Part shown: positions 52,854-62,050 of the stretch, piece after piece
Layout: the number at the start of each line of letters is the position of its first letter
Position numbering within the stretch: the stretch's first letter is position 1
From: Aurantiacibacter sp. MUD61
Lineage (GTDB): Bacteria > Pseudomonadota > Alphaproteobacteria > Sphingomonadales > Sphingomonadaceae
NCBI RefSeq assembly: GCF_027912455.1
Contig: NZ_CP115446.1
Span: forward strand, 1,201,501 to 1,265,500
Direction of reading: 5' to 3'
DNA: 64,000 bases
Notes under the pieces: model-generated
The model's input: only the letters and a program-made list of their open reading frames with translations
The model's database searches: none
What the model was told of the DNA's origin: nothing
Position numbers and translations under genes: made by a program

Positions 52854-53571
52854 GAATATAATTCAGCGACCTATCATCGCTCACATGCAGGCCCTTCAGC
52901 GGTGAAAAGGCGATGCCTTTGGTGCGCGTGACCTTGAGACACGCCACGCCAAGCAAATCCTCGAGCTCTTCGGGTGTCACGAAATCTTCCCAATGATGCG
53001 TGCCCTTTGGCACTGCGCCCAGCGCTTCCGCGCCTTCGACGAGGAAGGCCTTGCTTATCAAGGTGCGATTGGGTGTCGAGAGGACCATCAGCCCGTCCGG
53101 CGCCAGATGCGCGGCCAGCTGTGCAAGGAAAGCCGCCTTGTCCGCCACATGTTCGATCACTTCCATGCAGGTCACGAGATCGAACTTGCCGAGCCCGAGT
53201 GAACCGAGTTCTCCCGGCACGTAGCGAATATCCAGCCCTGCACCTTCTGCATGCAGCGCGGCGACTTGCGTATTTTCCGGCGCGGCATCCACGCCAGTCA
53301 CTTCGGCTCCCATCCGCGCCAGCGGCTCGCACAGCAGCCCAGCACCGCAGCCGACATCGAGCGCGCTCTTGCCAGCCAGCGGTTTTATGCTCTCCACATC
53401 GCCTGCCCAATGCATGTCGATCGCTTCACGAATGAAGCCGAGGCGCACAGGGTTGAGCTTGTGCAGCATGGCGGATGATCCCTTGGGATCCCACCACTCT
53501 CGCGCCAGCTTGCCAAAGTGTTTTGCCTCTTCCGGGCGGATAGTTGCAGATGTGACAGTTGCGTCGGTCAT
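52834..53571 (-). CDS. ubiG: Ubiquinone O-methyltransferase (UbiG)
   Basis: UbiG carries out both O-methylation steps of ubiquinone synthesis with SAM. The 245-residue protein has the SAM-binding motif ALDVGCGAGLLCEPLARMG, the family start IRPEEAKHFGKLAREWWDP, and FDLVTCMEVIEHV, with LSTPNRT near residue 155. ATG 53571 starts it, 52 bases from the divergent lysC. This pairing of ubiG and lysC is common in alphaproteobacteria. Confidence 0.95.
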   Translation of the reverse strand: MTDATVTSATIRPEEAKHFGKLAREWWDPKGSSAMLHKLNPVRLGFIREAIDMHWAGDVESIKPLAGKSALDVGCGAGLLCEPLARMGAEVTGVDAAPENTQVAALHAEGAGLDIRYVPGELGSLGLGKFDLVTCMEVIEHVADKAAFLAQLAAHLAPDGLMVLSTPNRTLISKAFLVEGAEALGAVPKGTHHWEDFVTPEELEDLLGVACLKVTRTKGIAFSPLKGLHVSDDRSLNYILTARSA

Positions 53572-53623
53572 GCTCTGCCCTTAACAGCCCCGGGGGCATT
53601 CAACCATACCGACGAGAGTTACC

Positions 53624-54904
53624 GTGGCACGCATTGTGATGAAATTCGGGGGGACATCGGTCGCAGGGACCGAGCGCATCCGCCGTGTCGCCAATATCGT
53701 GCGCGCGCAAGCGGCTGCCGGGAATGAGGTTGCCGTCGTCGTCTCCGCCATGGCGGGCGAGACCGATCGGCTGGTGAATTTCTGCCGCGAAGCGAATCCG
53801 CTCTACGATCCGGCAGAATACGATGTAGTCGTCTCAAGCGGCGAACAGGTGACGAGCGGATTGCTCGCGCTCACCCTGCAAAGCATGGGGTGCAAGGCGC
53901 GCAGCTGGCTCGGCTGGCAGGTGCCGGTCAAGACTTTCGCCAATCACGCCAATGCCCGCGTCGGCGACATCGAAGCTGCGCAGATGATCGAAGCGATGCA
54001 GGGCGGCGAGATCGCCATCATTCCGGGTTTCCAGGGCGTATCCGACAATGGCCGGATTACGACGATGGGGCGCGGGGGATCGGATACCTCGGCTGTCGCC
54101 GTGGCCGCCGCTATCGAGGCTGACCGCTGCGACATCTACACCGATGTGGACGGCGTCTACACCACCGATCCGCGCATCGTGGCGCGCGCGCGCAAGATCA
54201 AGCACATCGCCTTTGAAGAAATGCTGGAGCTGGCATCGGTCGGTGCCAAGGTGCTGCAGACCCGCAGCGTCAGCATGGCGATGAAATACAACGTCCGGGT
54301 GCAGGTGCTTTCATCCTTCGTGGATGAGAATTCGCCTGCGGCAGACAATCTGCCCGGCACCATGATCGTCTCCGAAGAGGAGATGGGAAAACTTCTGGAG
54401 GAAGGCCAAGTGGAACGCCAATCCGTTACCGGTATCGCGCATGACAAGAATGAAGCGCGCGTTGTGCTCACCCGCGTGCCGGACAAGCCGGGCGCCGTCG
54501 CCGATATTTTCACCCCGCTGGGTGAGGCGGGCATCAATGTCGATATGATCATCCAGAACGTCGGCCGCGACAAGGGTGAGACCGACGTGACTTTCACTGT
54601 CCCGCAGGCAGAGCTCGCCCGAGCGCAGGCAATGCTGGAAGACCGGCAGGAGGCTCTCGGTTTCAATCGCCTGATCACCGACAGCAAGGTCGCCAAGATC
54701 AGCGTTGTCGGCATGGGCATGAAGAGCCATGCGGGCGTCGCCGCAACCATGTTCAAGGCGCTCGCCGATCGCGGCATCAACGTGCAGGCGATCTCGACGT
54801 CCGAGATCAAGGTTTCGGTATTGATCGACGAAGATGAGACCGAGCTTGCGGTCCGCGTGCTGCACACGGCCTATGGTCTCGATGCTGAAGACGATGCGGC
54901 GTAA
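53624..54904 (+). CDS. lysC: Aspartate kinase
   Basis: The enzyme phosphorylates aspartate, the entry to lysine, threonine, methionine and diaminopimelate synthesis. The 426-residue protein begins at GTG 53624 ([14 protein letters not shown]). FGGTS is the catalytic lysine motif. [15 protein letters not shown] lies near residue 150, [13 protein letters not shown] at 175-190, and two ACT domains occupy about residues 265-420, where lysine or threonine feedback inhibition acts. No leader or lysine riboswitch is evident in the 52-base upstream gap. Confidence 0.96.
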   Translation: MARIVMKFGGTSVAGTERIRRVANIVRAQAAAGNEVAVVVSAMAGETDRLVNFCREANPLYDPAEYDVVVSSGEQVTSGLLALTLQSMGCKARSWLGWQVPVKTFANHANARVGDIEAAQMIEAMQGGEIAIIPGFQGVSDNGRITTMGRGGSDTSAVAVAAAIEADRCDIYTDVDGVYTTDPRIVARARKIKHIAFEEMLELASVGAKVLQTRSVSMAMKYNVRVQVLSSFVDENSPAADNLPGTMIVSEEEMGKLLEEGQVERQSVTGIAHDKNEARVVLTRVPDKPGAVADIFTPLGEAGINVDMIIQNVGRDKGETDVTFTVPQAELARAQAMLEDRQEALGFNRLITDSKVAKISVVGMGMKSHAGVAATMFKALADRGINVQAISTSEIKVSVLIDEDETELAVRVLHTAYGLDAEDDAA

Positions 54905-54907
54905 GGC

Positions 54908-56086
54908 ATGAGCCACACCGCGAAAATCCTGTTGCTTGGCTCGGGCGAGCTGGGCCGTGAATTCGTGATTTCGGCCAAGCGGCTGGGCGCTTATGTCGTG
55001 GCCTGCGATGCCTATGACAATGCGCCTGCCATGCAGCTGGCAGACGCTCGCGAAGTCTTTTCCATGCTCGACGGCAGTGCCTTGCGCGAAGTGGTCGAGG
55101 CGCATCAGCCCGATTATATCGTGCCGGAAATCGAGGCGATCCGCACCGAAGTGCTCGCCGAACTGGAAGAGGATGGCTTTACCGTCGTCCCCTCCGCGCG
55201 CGCCACGCAGCTGACGATGAACCGCGATGCGATCCGCGATCTTGCGGCGCAGGAATTGGGCCTGACGACTTCGCGCTATCGTTACGCGGAAAGTCTTGCC
55301 GAAGTACAGGCGGGGGCGGAGCACACCGGCTTCCCGCTTGTCATCAAGCCGGTCATGTCATCATCGGGCAAAGGCCAGAGCAAAGTCGACAGCGCGGCTG
55401 ACTTGGAGGCTGCATGGAATTACGCGGTCGAGAACATGCGCGGCGATCGCCAGCGCGTCATCGTCGAGCAATTTATCGCTTTCGATTACGAAATCACGCT
55501 GCTCACCGTGCGTCATTCGGGCGGTTTCACTTTCTGCGAGCCCATCGGCCACCGGCAGGAGCGCGGCGATTACCAGGAAAGCTGGCAGCCCGCCGCGATG
55601 AGCGAAGCTGCTCTCGCCAAAGCGCAGGACATGGCCGAAAAGGTCGTGACCGCGCTGGAAGGCGAGGGCCGCGGCTGGGGTCTCTACGGCGTCGAATTCT
55701 TCGTGAAGGGAGAGGAAGTGATCTTTTCCGAACTCAGTCCGCGCCCGCACGATACCGGCATGGTGACGCTGATTTCACAGGGTCTGTCCGAATTCGACCT
55801 GCACGCCCGCGCAGTGATGGGCCTGCCGATCTTTGCCGACGAGCCCGCGATTCCCGCCGCCTCCGCCGTGATCCTCGCCGATCGCGAGAGTGCGGATTTC
55901 GGTTTCGAAGGCGTGGCCGATGCGCTCGGCCTTGGCCCCGATATCGATGTCCGCATTTTCAGCAAGCCCACCACACGCCCTTACCGCCGCATGGGCGTGG
56001 CGCTCGCTGTGGGTGAGACGACAGACGATGCCCGCTCCCTTGCCGCAGAAGCTGCGGGCAAGGTGCGGATCGACTATCGCGACTAA
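54908..56086 (+). CDS. purT: Formate-dependent GAR transformylase (PurT)
   Basis: PurT makes formylglycinamide ribotide from GAR, formate and ATP, an alternative to the folate-dependent PurN. The 392-residue ATP-grasp protein has LLLGSGELGREFVISAKRLG at the start, PVMSSSGKGQSKV in the ATP-grasp domain, and EVIFSELSPRPHDTGMVTL with metal-binding residues. The ATG at 54908 lies three bases after lysC, so the two may be cotranscribed. It is convergent with the aldehyde dehydrogenase gene, six bases apart. Confidence 0.95.
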   Translation: MSHTAKILLLGSGELGREFVISAKRLGAYVVACDAYDNAPAMQLADAREVFSMLDGSALREVVEAHQPDYIVPEIEAIRTEVLAELEEDGFTVVPSARATQLTMNRDAIRDLAAQELGLTTSRYRYAESLAEVQAGAEHTGFPLVIKPVMSSSGKGQSKVDSAADLEAAWNYAVENMRGDRQRVIVEQFIAFDYEITLLTVRHSGGFTFCEPIGHRQERGDYQESWQPAAMSEAALAKAQDMAEKVVTALEGEGRGWGLYGVEFFVKGEEVIFSELSPRPHDTGMVTLISQGLSEFDLHARAVMGLPIFADEPAIPAASAVILADRESADFGFEGVADALGLGPDIDVRIFSKPTTRPYRRMGVALAVGETTDDARSLAAEAAGKVRIDYRD

Positions 56087-56092
56087 TTCGTC

Positions 56093-57574
56093 CTAGCCCA
56101 GATCGTCCGCGCTGAAAGGCAGCTGGCGCTTTTCATGCTGCACACTGATCCAGCGTGTGGTGGTGAAGGCATCGATGGCCCAGCGACCGTTGAAGCGACC
56201 GATGCCCGAATTCTTCACGCCGCCAAAGGGTGACATCGGACTGTCGTTCACCGGCGCATCGTTGATGTGGCACATGCCGGACTGAATTTGCTTGGCAACG
56301 CGAAGCGCGCGGCCTTCATTCTCCGAAAAGACCGAAGCGGACAGGCCGTAGCTTGTCGCATTGGCGAGGCGGATCGCGTCGTCCTCATCCTTCGCGCGTG
56401 TGATCGGGCAAAGCGGGCCGAAAATCTCATTATCGACCAGGCAATTGTCCTCTCCCACATTGGTGAAGACATGCGGCGGGATGACAAGGCCGTCGGGCTC
56501 TCCGCCAAGAGCACAGGTCGCGCCCTGTTCCTTCGCCTTGGCGATCATGTCGGTTATCCCGTCGAACTGGTCGCGATTGACGATGGGGCCGATGAAACAA
56601 TCGGCGGCATCGCGCTTGCCCACGGGCAGTTTCTTCACTCGTTCGACGAATGCCTCGACGAAGGCATCGTAAATGCCGTCTTCCACCACGATGCGATTGG
56701 CAATCATGCAAATCTGGCCCTGGTGCATGAACTTGCCCCACACGCTCGCCTCGACCGCGTAATCGAGGTCGGCATCGTCCAGCACAACGATGGGCGAATT
56801 GCCGCCCAGTTCCAGCTCGACCGACTTGATGAGATCGGCATCGAGCGCCGCCTTGCCCACGCCGCGCCCCACGCCGGTGGAGCCGGTGAAGGAAACGACC
56901 GAGGGGATATCATGCGCAATCAGCGGGTCGCCGATGTCGGAGCCGCCGCCCGGCAGCACGGAAACAAGTCCCTTGGGCACTTCGGCTTCTTCGCAGATCG
57001 CGGCGAAAATGGTGCCGCCAGTGACGATGGAATCGCTCGACGGCTTCAGCACCACGGCATTGCCAAGCGCCAGCGCGGGCAGCAGCGTGCGCCCAGTCAG
57101 CTGCAGCGGGAAATTCCACGGGCTGATGAGTGCCACGACGCCAGCGGGTTGGCGATAGGCGCGGCTCTCCTTGCCAGGAATATCCTCCGGCAGGATCAAT
57201 CCTTCGACCATGAAAGGCAGCACCGCGCCCTTGCGCGCCACATCGGTGCACAGCTTGTGTTCGAGCGCGGCCTTCACCTGCGTGCCGCCGATTTCGCGCA
57301 CGATCCATTCGGCAATCTCGTCCTTGCGCGAGTCCATCACCTCGGCGATGCGCGAGAGGACGGCAGCGCGCGCGGCGGGCGGCATTGCGCCCCATTCCTT
57401 TTGGGCTTCGGCAGCGGCCTTGCAGGCCTCATCCACATCATCTGCCGTGGCGCCTTTCATCGTGAAGATGGTGCTTTCGTCCCACGGACAGATATTGTGC
57501 ATCTCCTTGCCGGAGCCTGTGCGCCATTCACCGGCGACGAAGATGCGATCGAGTTTTTCGTAAGCTTTGTTCAT
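56093..57574 (-). CDS. Aldehyde dehydrogenase (NAD(P)-dependent)
   Basis: The 493-residue enzyme oxidises an aldehyde to the acid. It has SPWNFPLQLTGRTLLPALALG, the FTGSTGVGRGVG cofactor loop, Glu in ELELGGNSPIVVLDDAD and the catalytic Cys289 in GQICMIANRI; it ends in PFGGVKNSGIGRFNG. ATG 57574 is used; an upstream extension lacks support. The sequence resembles salicylaldehyde/benzaldehyde dehydrogenase-type subfamilies, but the substrate cannot be deduced. It is divergent from a nitronate monooxygenase-like gene by 70 bases. Confidence 0.93.
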   Translation of the reverse strand: MNKAYEKLDRIFVAGEWRTGSGKEMHNICPWDESTIFTMKGATADDVDEACKAAAEAQKEWGAMPPAARAAVLSRIAEVMDSRKDEIAEWIVREIGGTQVKAALEHKLCTDVARKGAVLPFMVEGLILPEDIPGKESRAYRQPAGVVALISPWNFPLQLTGRTLLPALALGNAVVLKPSSDSIVTGGTIFAAICEEAEVPKGLVSVLPGGGSDIGDPLIAHDIPSVVSFTGSTGVGRGVGKAALDADLIKSVELELGGNSPIVVLDDADLDYAVEASVWGKFMHQGQICMIANRIVVEDGIYDAFVEAFVERVKKLPVGKRDAADCFIGPIVNRDQFDGITDMIAKAKEQGATCALGGEPDGLVIPPHVFTNVGEDNCLVDNEIFGPLCPITRAKDEDDAIRLANATSYGLSASVFSENEGRALRVAKQIQSGMCHINDAPVNDSPMSPFGGVKNSGIGRFNGRWAIDAFTTTRWISVQHEKRQLPFSADDLG

Positions 57575-57644
57575 GACAGGCAAACGGCATGCGGCAGGTG
57601 CAGTTCCGCTTGCGGGCCGAAAGCCCGTATCATAGGGAGCGGCC

Positions 57645-58673
57645 ATGACTGATTATCCCAAGACATCTGCGCTGATGGCGCGCGGCCGCGAATTCCTTGG
57701 CACCGAGCATGCGATCATGTGCGGTGCCATGAGCTGGGTATCGGAGCGCAATCTCGTCTCCGCGATCAGCAATGGCGGCGGCTTTGGCGTGATTGCCTGC
57801 GGAGCGATGACGCCCGATCTGCTCGATGCCGAAATCGCCGCGACGAAAGAGATGACGGACAAGCCCTTCGGCGTGAACCTCATCACCATGCATCCCGACC
57901 TGTTCGAGCTCATCGCGGTCTGCGAGAAGCACGCCGTCGGCCATGTCGTGCTGGCAGGGGGCATCCCGCCAAAGGGCAGTGTGGAAGCCATCAAGGGCGG
58001 CAAGAACCCCGCCAAGGTTATCGTCTTTGCGCCGACACTGGCGCTCGCGAAGAAACTGCTGCGATCGGGCGCGGACGCCTTGGTGATCGAAGGCAGCGAG
58101 GCGGGTGGCCATATCGGCCCTGTTTCCACCAGCGTCCTGGCGCAGGAATTCCTGCCCGAACTGGCGAAGGAATTCGTGGTGTTCGTCGCCGGCGGCATCG
58201 GCACTGGCGACATGATCGCCGCCTATCTGGAAATGGGTGCGAGCGGCGTGCAGCTCGGCACGCGTTTTGCCTGCGCCACCGAAAGCATCGCCCACCCCGA
58301 TTTCAAGAAGGCCTTCTTCCGCGCCAAGGCCCGCGATGCGGAAATGAGCGTGCAGGTCGATCCGCGCCTGCCGGTTATTCCGGTGCGCGCGCTGAAGAAC
58401 AAGGGCACCGACGCCTTCACTGCCAAGCAGCGCGAAGTCGCCAAGATTCTCGATTCAGGCGAGATCGAAATGGCCGAGGCGCAATTGCAGATCGAACATT
58501 ATTGGGCAGGCGCGCTGCGCCGCGCAGTAGTGGATGGCGATATCGAAAACGGTTCGCTGATGGCCGGGCAAAGCGTGAGCCTCGTCACCGAGGAAGAGCC
58601 TGCTGCGGACATCATCACGAAGCTGATGGAGCAGAGCGAAGCCGCGCTGAAGCGCCCCTCGCGCGCAGCATAA
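57645..58673 (+). CDS. Nitronate monooxygenase / FabK-like flavoprotein
   Basis: This 342-residue FMN-binding TIM-barrel protein is of the NMO/2-nitropropane dioxygenase family. It has IMCGAMSWVSERNLVSAISNGGGFGV at the start, ALVIEGSEAGGHIG in the middle, VFVAGGIGTGDMIAAYLEMG, and GASGVQLGTRF. The family covers nitronate detoxification and FabK-type enoyl-ACP reductases; the GSEAGGH motif with the catalytic His fits nitronate monooxygenase. ATG 57645 is the start. A long stem-loop follows. Confidence 0.88.
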   Translation: MTDYPKTSALMARGREFLGTEHAIMCGAMSWVSERNLVSAISNGGGFGVIACGAMTPDLLDAEIAATKEMTDKPFGVNLITMHPDLFELIAVCEKHAVGHVVLAGGIPPKGSVEAIKGGKNPAKVIVFAPTLALAKKLLRSGADALVIEGSEAGGHIGPVSTSVLAQEFLPELAKEFVVFVAGGIGTGDMIAAYLEMGASGVQLGTRFACATESIAHPDFKKAFFRAKARDAEMSVQVDPRLPVIPVRALKNKGTDAFTAKQREVAKILDSGEIEMAEAQLQIEHYWAGALRRAVVDGDIENGSLMAGQSVSLVTEEEPAADIITKLMEQSEAALKRPSRAA

Positions 58674-58703
58674 GCGGGGCGGGATCCTGGGATCACGCCC
58701 CGC
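58674..58703 (+). terminator. Stem-loop directly after the NMO-like gene
   Basis: GCGGGGCG (58674-58681) pairs with CGCCCCGC (58696-58703), with a second inner stem GATCC/GGATC. It begins right after the stop codon and has no U-tract. It probably stabilises the transcript end or assists termination. Confidence 0.5.
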
Positions 58704-58828
58704 GGTGTGTTGCACGGGCTGTCAAGCTATCTGCTTCTCGATCAGCCAATGCGGTGATGCCCTGGCATCACAGCGCGCCCTCCGCAGCCAGACGGCCGCG
58801 ATGCCAAGGCAAACTGCGACTGGCTGCG

Positions 58829-59332
58829 TCAGTGACGCGATGCCGGCACGACGTTCAGCGCCAGGATATGTGGCTCGTAAGTCCGTTCGCTTTCCTCGGC
58901 TTCGAGACGACGGGTCAGGCGCCCGAGCTCATACTCCGAATTGGCGAAAATGATATTGGCCTGGACTTGCTGGCCGTCTTCACTGCCCCACGGAGCTGGC
59001 CCCACGCTATCCATACGACTGACGGCCTGCACGGCGGCTCGGTCAAGAAAACGGCTGCCCGAGCTTTCGTAGATATAGGCTTCACCCGGCGTTCCATCGT
59101 CATCGGTGACGAAGCGAACCCGGACTATGCCGGTATCTTCGACCCGCAGCGGAAACCGGACCCGTGCAAGTTGCTGATCAAGCTCCTGCGTCAGCCGTCC
59201 GGCAAAAACGGCTTCGCTGGATGCCGGTTGCACGATGATGGTGTCTTGCGCCTGGTCCTGCGCGTGTAGCGGCACGGAAAGGCCGCCGGCGACCAGAGCG
59301 ATTGCGAATGTTGCGTTGAGTAGTTTTGTCAT
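58829..59332 (-). CDS. Exported protein with TonB C-terminal-like domain
   Basis: The 167-residue protein has a signal peptide (MTKLLNATFAIALVAGG, cleaved near HAQ). The domain shows VRFPLRVEDTGIVRVRFVTDDDGTPGE followed by AYIYESSGSRFLDRAAVQAV. This is the strand-helix pattern of the TonB C-terminal domain, though the usual N-terminal transmembrane anchor and Pro-rich spacer are missing. It is probably a free periplasmic relative of TonB. ATG 59332 is chosen; an upstream in-frame extension is unlikely to be used. Confidence 0.7.
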   Translation of the reverse strand: MTKLLNATFAIALVAGGLSVPLHAQDQAQDTIIVQPASSEAVFAGRLTQELDQQLARVRFPLRVEDTGIVRVRFVTDDDGTPGEAYIYESSGSRFLDRAAVQAVSRMDSVGPAPWGSEDGQQVQANIIFANSEYELGRLTRRLEAEESERTYEPHILALNVVPASRH

Positions 59333-59660
59333 GTGATCATCCTTCTTGTTACAAAAGATGATCGGCCACAGAAAAAAGCGCGCCTCCCCGCGTCCCGATA
59401 GTTTCGGCGTGTTCGATCCAAGGTCGATCACATCCAGCGGTGTCTGCGGAACACTGCGGACGGCTTCTCTTAGCGCAATTCAGAATAAATGGAATTTGGT
59501 CCGCGAAATTCGCAAGGATCAATCCGGGCGGCTCTCATTCATTTCTGATCGAAGCAGGGATTCGACGCTGTCACAGCAGGGACACATCGCGTGACTGAAC
59601 AAAAATTGCGGCGTCTTTTTTTCGCCATTTTCCGACTCGCATGTTGGAGAGTTGGACGGA
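59333..59660. other. Intergenic region without a recognisable gene
   Basis: These 328 bases separate the TonB-like gene from the TM2 gene. They are somewhat AT-richer and contain a run of T near 59614-59620. I see no tRNA, repeat or credible coding sequence. An 82-codon plus-strand reading frame within it has no recognisable features. Confidence 0.5.
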
Positions 59661-60137
59661 TCAGCCGTACTTTTCCCAGAACCGCTCATCATCCATCGTC
59701 AGGTAGATAATGCCCTCGATCAGGCCGAGCAGTCCGGGAATGCCGGTCCAGAAGAACAGCGTATAGAGAATGCCTTGGCCGACACGACCAAGATAATATT
59801 TGTGCACGCCGATCCAGCCCAGCAGAATGCCGAAGATTGCTGCCGCCACCTTGCTCTTGTTGCGGGTGTAGGCACGGCCGCCGCCGGCGCGACGTTCGGA
59901 CATTTTCTCGCGGCGCATATCGGGATCGAGCACTTCACCGCAGTGACGGCACTTCTTGGCCCTTGCGGAGATATCCTCGTCGCAAACCGGGCAGTTGATG
60001 CGCCCGTCCCGCTCCGCGATATTTGCCGGGCGCGTGATGTCCGCGCGCGGTAGATTGCCGCCATCGTAGGAGCCGCGATCCAGCTGGATCGGCCCCTTCT
60101 GGCTCATTTTACGAATTTCTTCCGCCCTCTTGTCCAT
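59661..60137 (-). CDS. TM2-domain protein with zinc-ribbon
   Basis: The 158-residue protein starts at ATG 60137. Its middle has a zinc-ribbon-like pair CPVC and CRHC (residues about 49-69), a basic linker, and a TM2 domain. The TM2 domain is marked by AAIFGILLGWIGVHKYYLGR and QGILYTLFFWTGIPGLLGLIEGI, two membrane helices joined by the short DRF-like loop typical of the family. The family function is unknown. The zinc-ribbon would face the cytoplasm, where it might sense metal or bind protein. Confidence 0.82.
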   Translation of the reverse strand: MDKRAEEIRKMSQKGPIQLDRGSYDGGNLPRADITRPANIAERDGRINCPVCDEDISARAKKCRHCGEVLDPDMRREKMSERRAGGGRAYTRNKSKVAAAIFGILLGWIGVHKYYLGRVGQGILYTLFFWTGIPGLLGLIEGIIYLTMDDERFWEKYG

Positions 60138-60308
60138 GACTGTAAAATGCCGATTGCGGCGGAATAATCAAGGAAATGATCGACAAGCGACATATGCGCC
60201 GGACGAGGGGCAAATCGCGCCAAGCCCGCCACATCCATTGGTCCGCTTTGCACAAGTGACTGACAATGCTACGCCCACTGCGGACGGGAAAACAGGAGAG
60301 TATCTGCC

Positions 60309-61178
60309 ATGTGCGAACGCGATCAGTTTTCCGCGATCAATCGACCCGTGAATCGCCGCCAGTTCGGCGCCCTGGGCGCAGCAGGGGCAGTTGCTGCCTG
60401 TGCTCCCATGGAGCCGATGGATACCGAGGCGACCGGCCTGGTCGAGCGGCAAGTGACCTTCGCCGCCGATGGCGGGACGATGGACGGCGTGTTTATTCAT
60501 GCGACAAGCGGCTCTGCCCCCGCCGCAATCCTGTGGCCCGATATCGCAGGCCTGCGACCAGCCAAGATCCAAATGGGGCGACGGCTGGCCGAATCCGGAT
60601 ACAGCGTGCTGGTGCCGAACCCTTATTACCGATCAGTCGCAGGTCAGCAGTTCGAGGACTTCAGCGACTGGCGCAACAACAATGGCTGGGAACGCGTGAC
60701 CCCGTGGCGCGAAGTGAACACGCCCGCTGCAGTCATGGCGACCGCACGCAGTGTGGCTGCATGGCTGGATGATCAGCATGCCGTCGATTCTAGCAAAGGG
60801 ATCGGCAATCTGGGCCATTGCATGACGGGCAGCTGGACGATTTATTGTGCCCACGCCGTGCCTGATCGCATCAAGGCGGCGGCCAGTTTCCATAGCGGCG
60901 GGCTGACCCGCGGTGAGGATATGGCGCCTGTTAACCTCCTAGGCGATCTGCCTGCAGATAGCGGCGTTCACATCGGCATCGCCCGTGATGACAATGCTAG
61001 CAGCGAAGGCATGAAAGCCGAATTGGAAGCTGCCGCCGCTGCCGCCAGCGCTGACGTGTCGGTCGAGCTATATGACGGCGATCACGGCTGGACCGTCCTC
61101 GATAGCCCCGCCTATGCCCGCGAACCCGCGGAACGCGCGTGGAGCAACCTTCTGGCGCTGTTCTCCCGAACACTCTGA
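60309..61178 (+). CDS. Tat-exported dienelactone hydrolase-family lipoprotein
   Basis: The 289-residue protein has a twin-arginine motif (NRRQFGALGAAG, Arg16-Arg17) and a following lipobox-like AVAACAP with Cys31, so it is probably Tat-exported and lipid-anchored. The alpha/beta hydrolase of the dienelactone hydrolase family has its nucleophile Cys171 in GHCMTGS, and GDHGW near the end gives the catalytic His. Dienelactone hydrolases act in aromatic ring cleavage, but homologues have diverse esterase activity; the substrate is unknown. Start ATG 60309. Confidence 0.82.
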   Translation: MCERDQFSAINRPVNRRQFGALGAAGAVAACAPMEPMDTEATGLVERQVTFAADGGTMDGVFIHATSGSAPAAILWPDIAGLRPAKIQMGRRLAESGYSVLVPNPYYRSVAGQQFEDFSDWRNNNGWERVTPWREVNTPAAVMATARSVAAWLDDQHAVDSSKGIGNLGHCMTGSWTIYCAHAVPDRIKAAASFHSGGLTRGEDMAPVNLLGDLPADSGVHIGIARDDNASSEGMKAELEAAAAAASADVSVELYDGDHGWTVLDSPAYAREPAERAWSNLLALFSRTL

Positions 61179-61398
61179 TTCGCTGGGCATTCCGACCGAC
61201 AGAGACCGCTGAGCGGCGAAGCGATTTCGCGAATGGCGCTTATGCGCGACATTCCCAACGTTTCGTCGCGAGCAGCGCACAGCTTTCTCTGATGATCGGC
61301 TTTCGCGCCCTATTCGGCGCGGGCGCAGTTGTGATGCCGCGGCGCCAGGCGCAGCTTTCCTCTCGGGGGCGTGACAAACGCTACTGAAGGACGATCAA

Positions 61399-61812
61399 AT
61401 GAAATACTGGATAATCAGCGCGGCGGCAGCGGGGTTGCTGGCGGGCGGGAGCGCGGCTGCGCAGGACATCTCACCCATTCCGCCCGTACAAACGCCCGAA
61501 CCCATGCAGGAAACACCCATCCCGCCTGCCGACCCTGAAACTGATATGGAGCTGACCGGCGAAGACATCACCGATGCCGAAATCGCAAGCTTCGCCGCAG
61601 CGGGCATCCGCATGCGCCAGGAGCGCGATCCGGGAATGACGGATGAAGCGCGTCTCGCGCAGGCTGAGGGCATCGTCGTGGAAGAAGGCCTCGATCCCGC
61701 AAGATACGCCGCCATCGGCCGCGCCGCGCAGGCTGACCCTGCGGTCGCCATGCGCATACGCCAGGCAATAGAAGCGATGATGAACGAGACGCCCGAAACG
61801 CCCGAACCATAG
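61399..61812 (+). CDS. Exported DUF4168-like protein
   Basis: The 137-residue protein has a signal peptide (MKYWIISAAAAGLLAGGSAAA-Q), a Pro/Glu-rich linker (residues 25-50), and a helical domain: EDITDAEIASFAAAGIRMRQE then GLDPARYAAIGRAAQADPAV. This matches the DUF4168 pattern, small periplasmic helical proteins of unknown function. ATG 61399 is the start, with AAGGACG upstream. A terminator lies 84 bases after its stop. Confidence 0.7.
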   Translation: MKYWIISAAAAGLLAGGSAAAQDISPIPPVQTPEPMQETPIPPADPETDMELTGEDITDAEIASFAAAGIRMRQERDPGMTDEARLAQAEGIVVEEGLDPARYAAIGRAAQADPAVAMRIRQAIEAMMNETPETPEP

Positions 61813-61895
61813 ACCGGCACAAAAGCCGGCGTGGCCGGACGTGACGATCGGCCACCACAGCAGCAGGCCCGGTCCATGCCTGCACATCCGAGCCC

Positions 61896-61931
61896 TGGCC
61901 CCGCCATCCACTTGCTGGCGGGGCCATTTTT
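61896..61931 (+). terminator. Rho-independent terminator
   Basis: A perfect 11-bp stem pairs TGGCCCCGCCA (61896-61906) with TGGCGGGGCCA (61916-61926), with a nine-base loop, followed by TTTTT. It lies 84 bases after the DUF4168-like gene and ends its transcript. Confidence 0.9.
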
Positions 61932-62050
61932 ATGGGCTTTCCTCAAGGCCAAAACATTGCTTCACTGTCTCTTGGTCGAGATCAGCCCATACCTATATGG
62001 ATTCGACATAAGTCGGCGCGAATGACCGGCACACAGATGGAGAGAATGAC

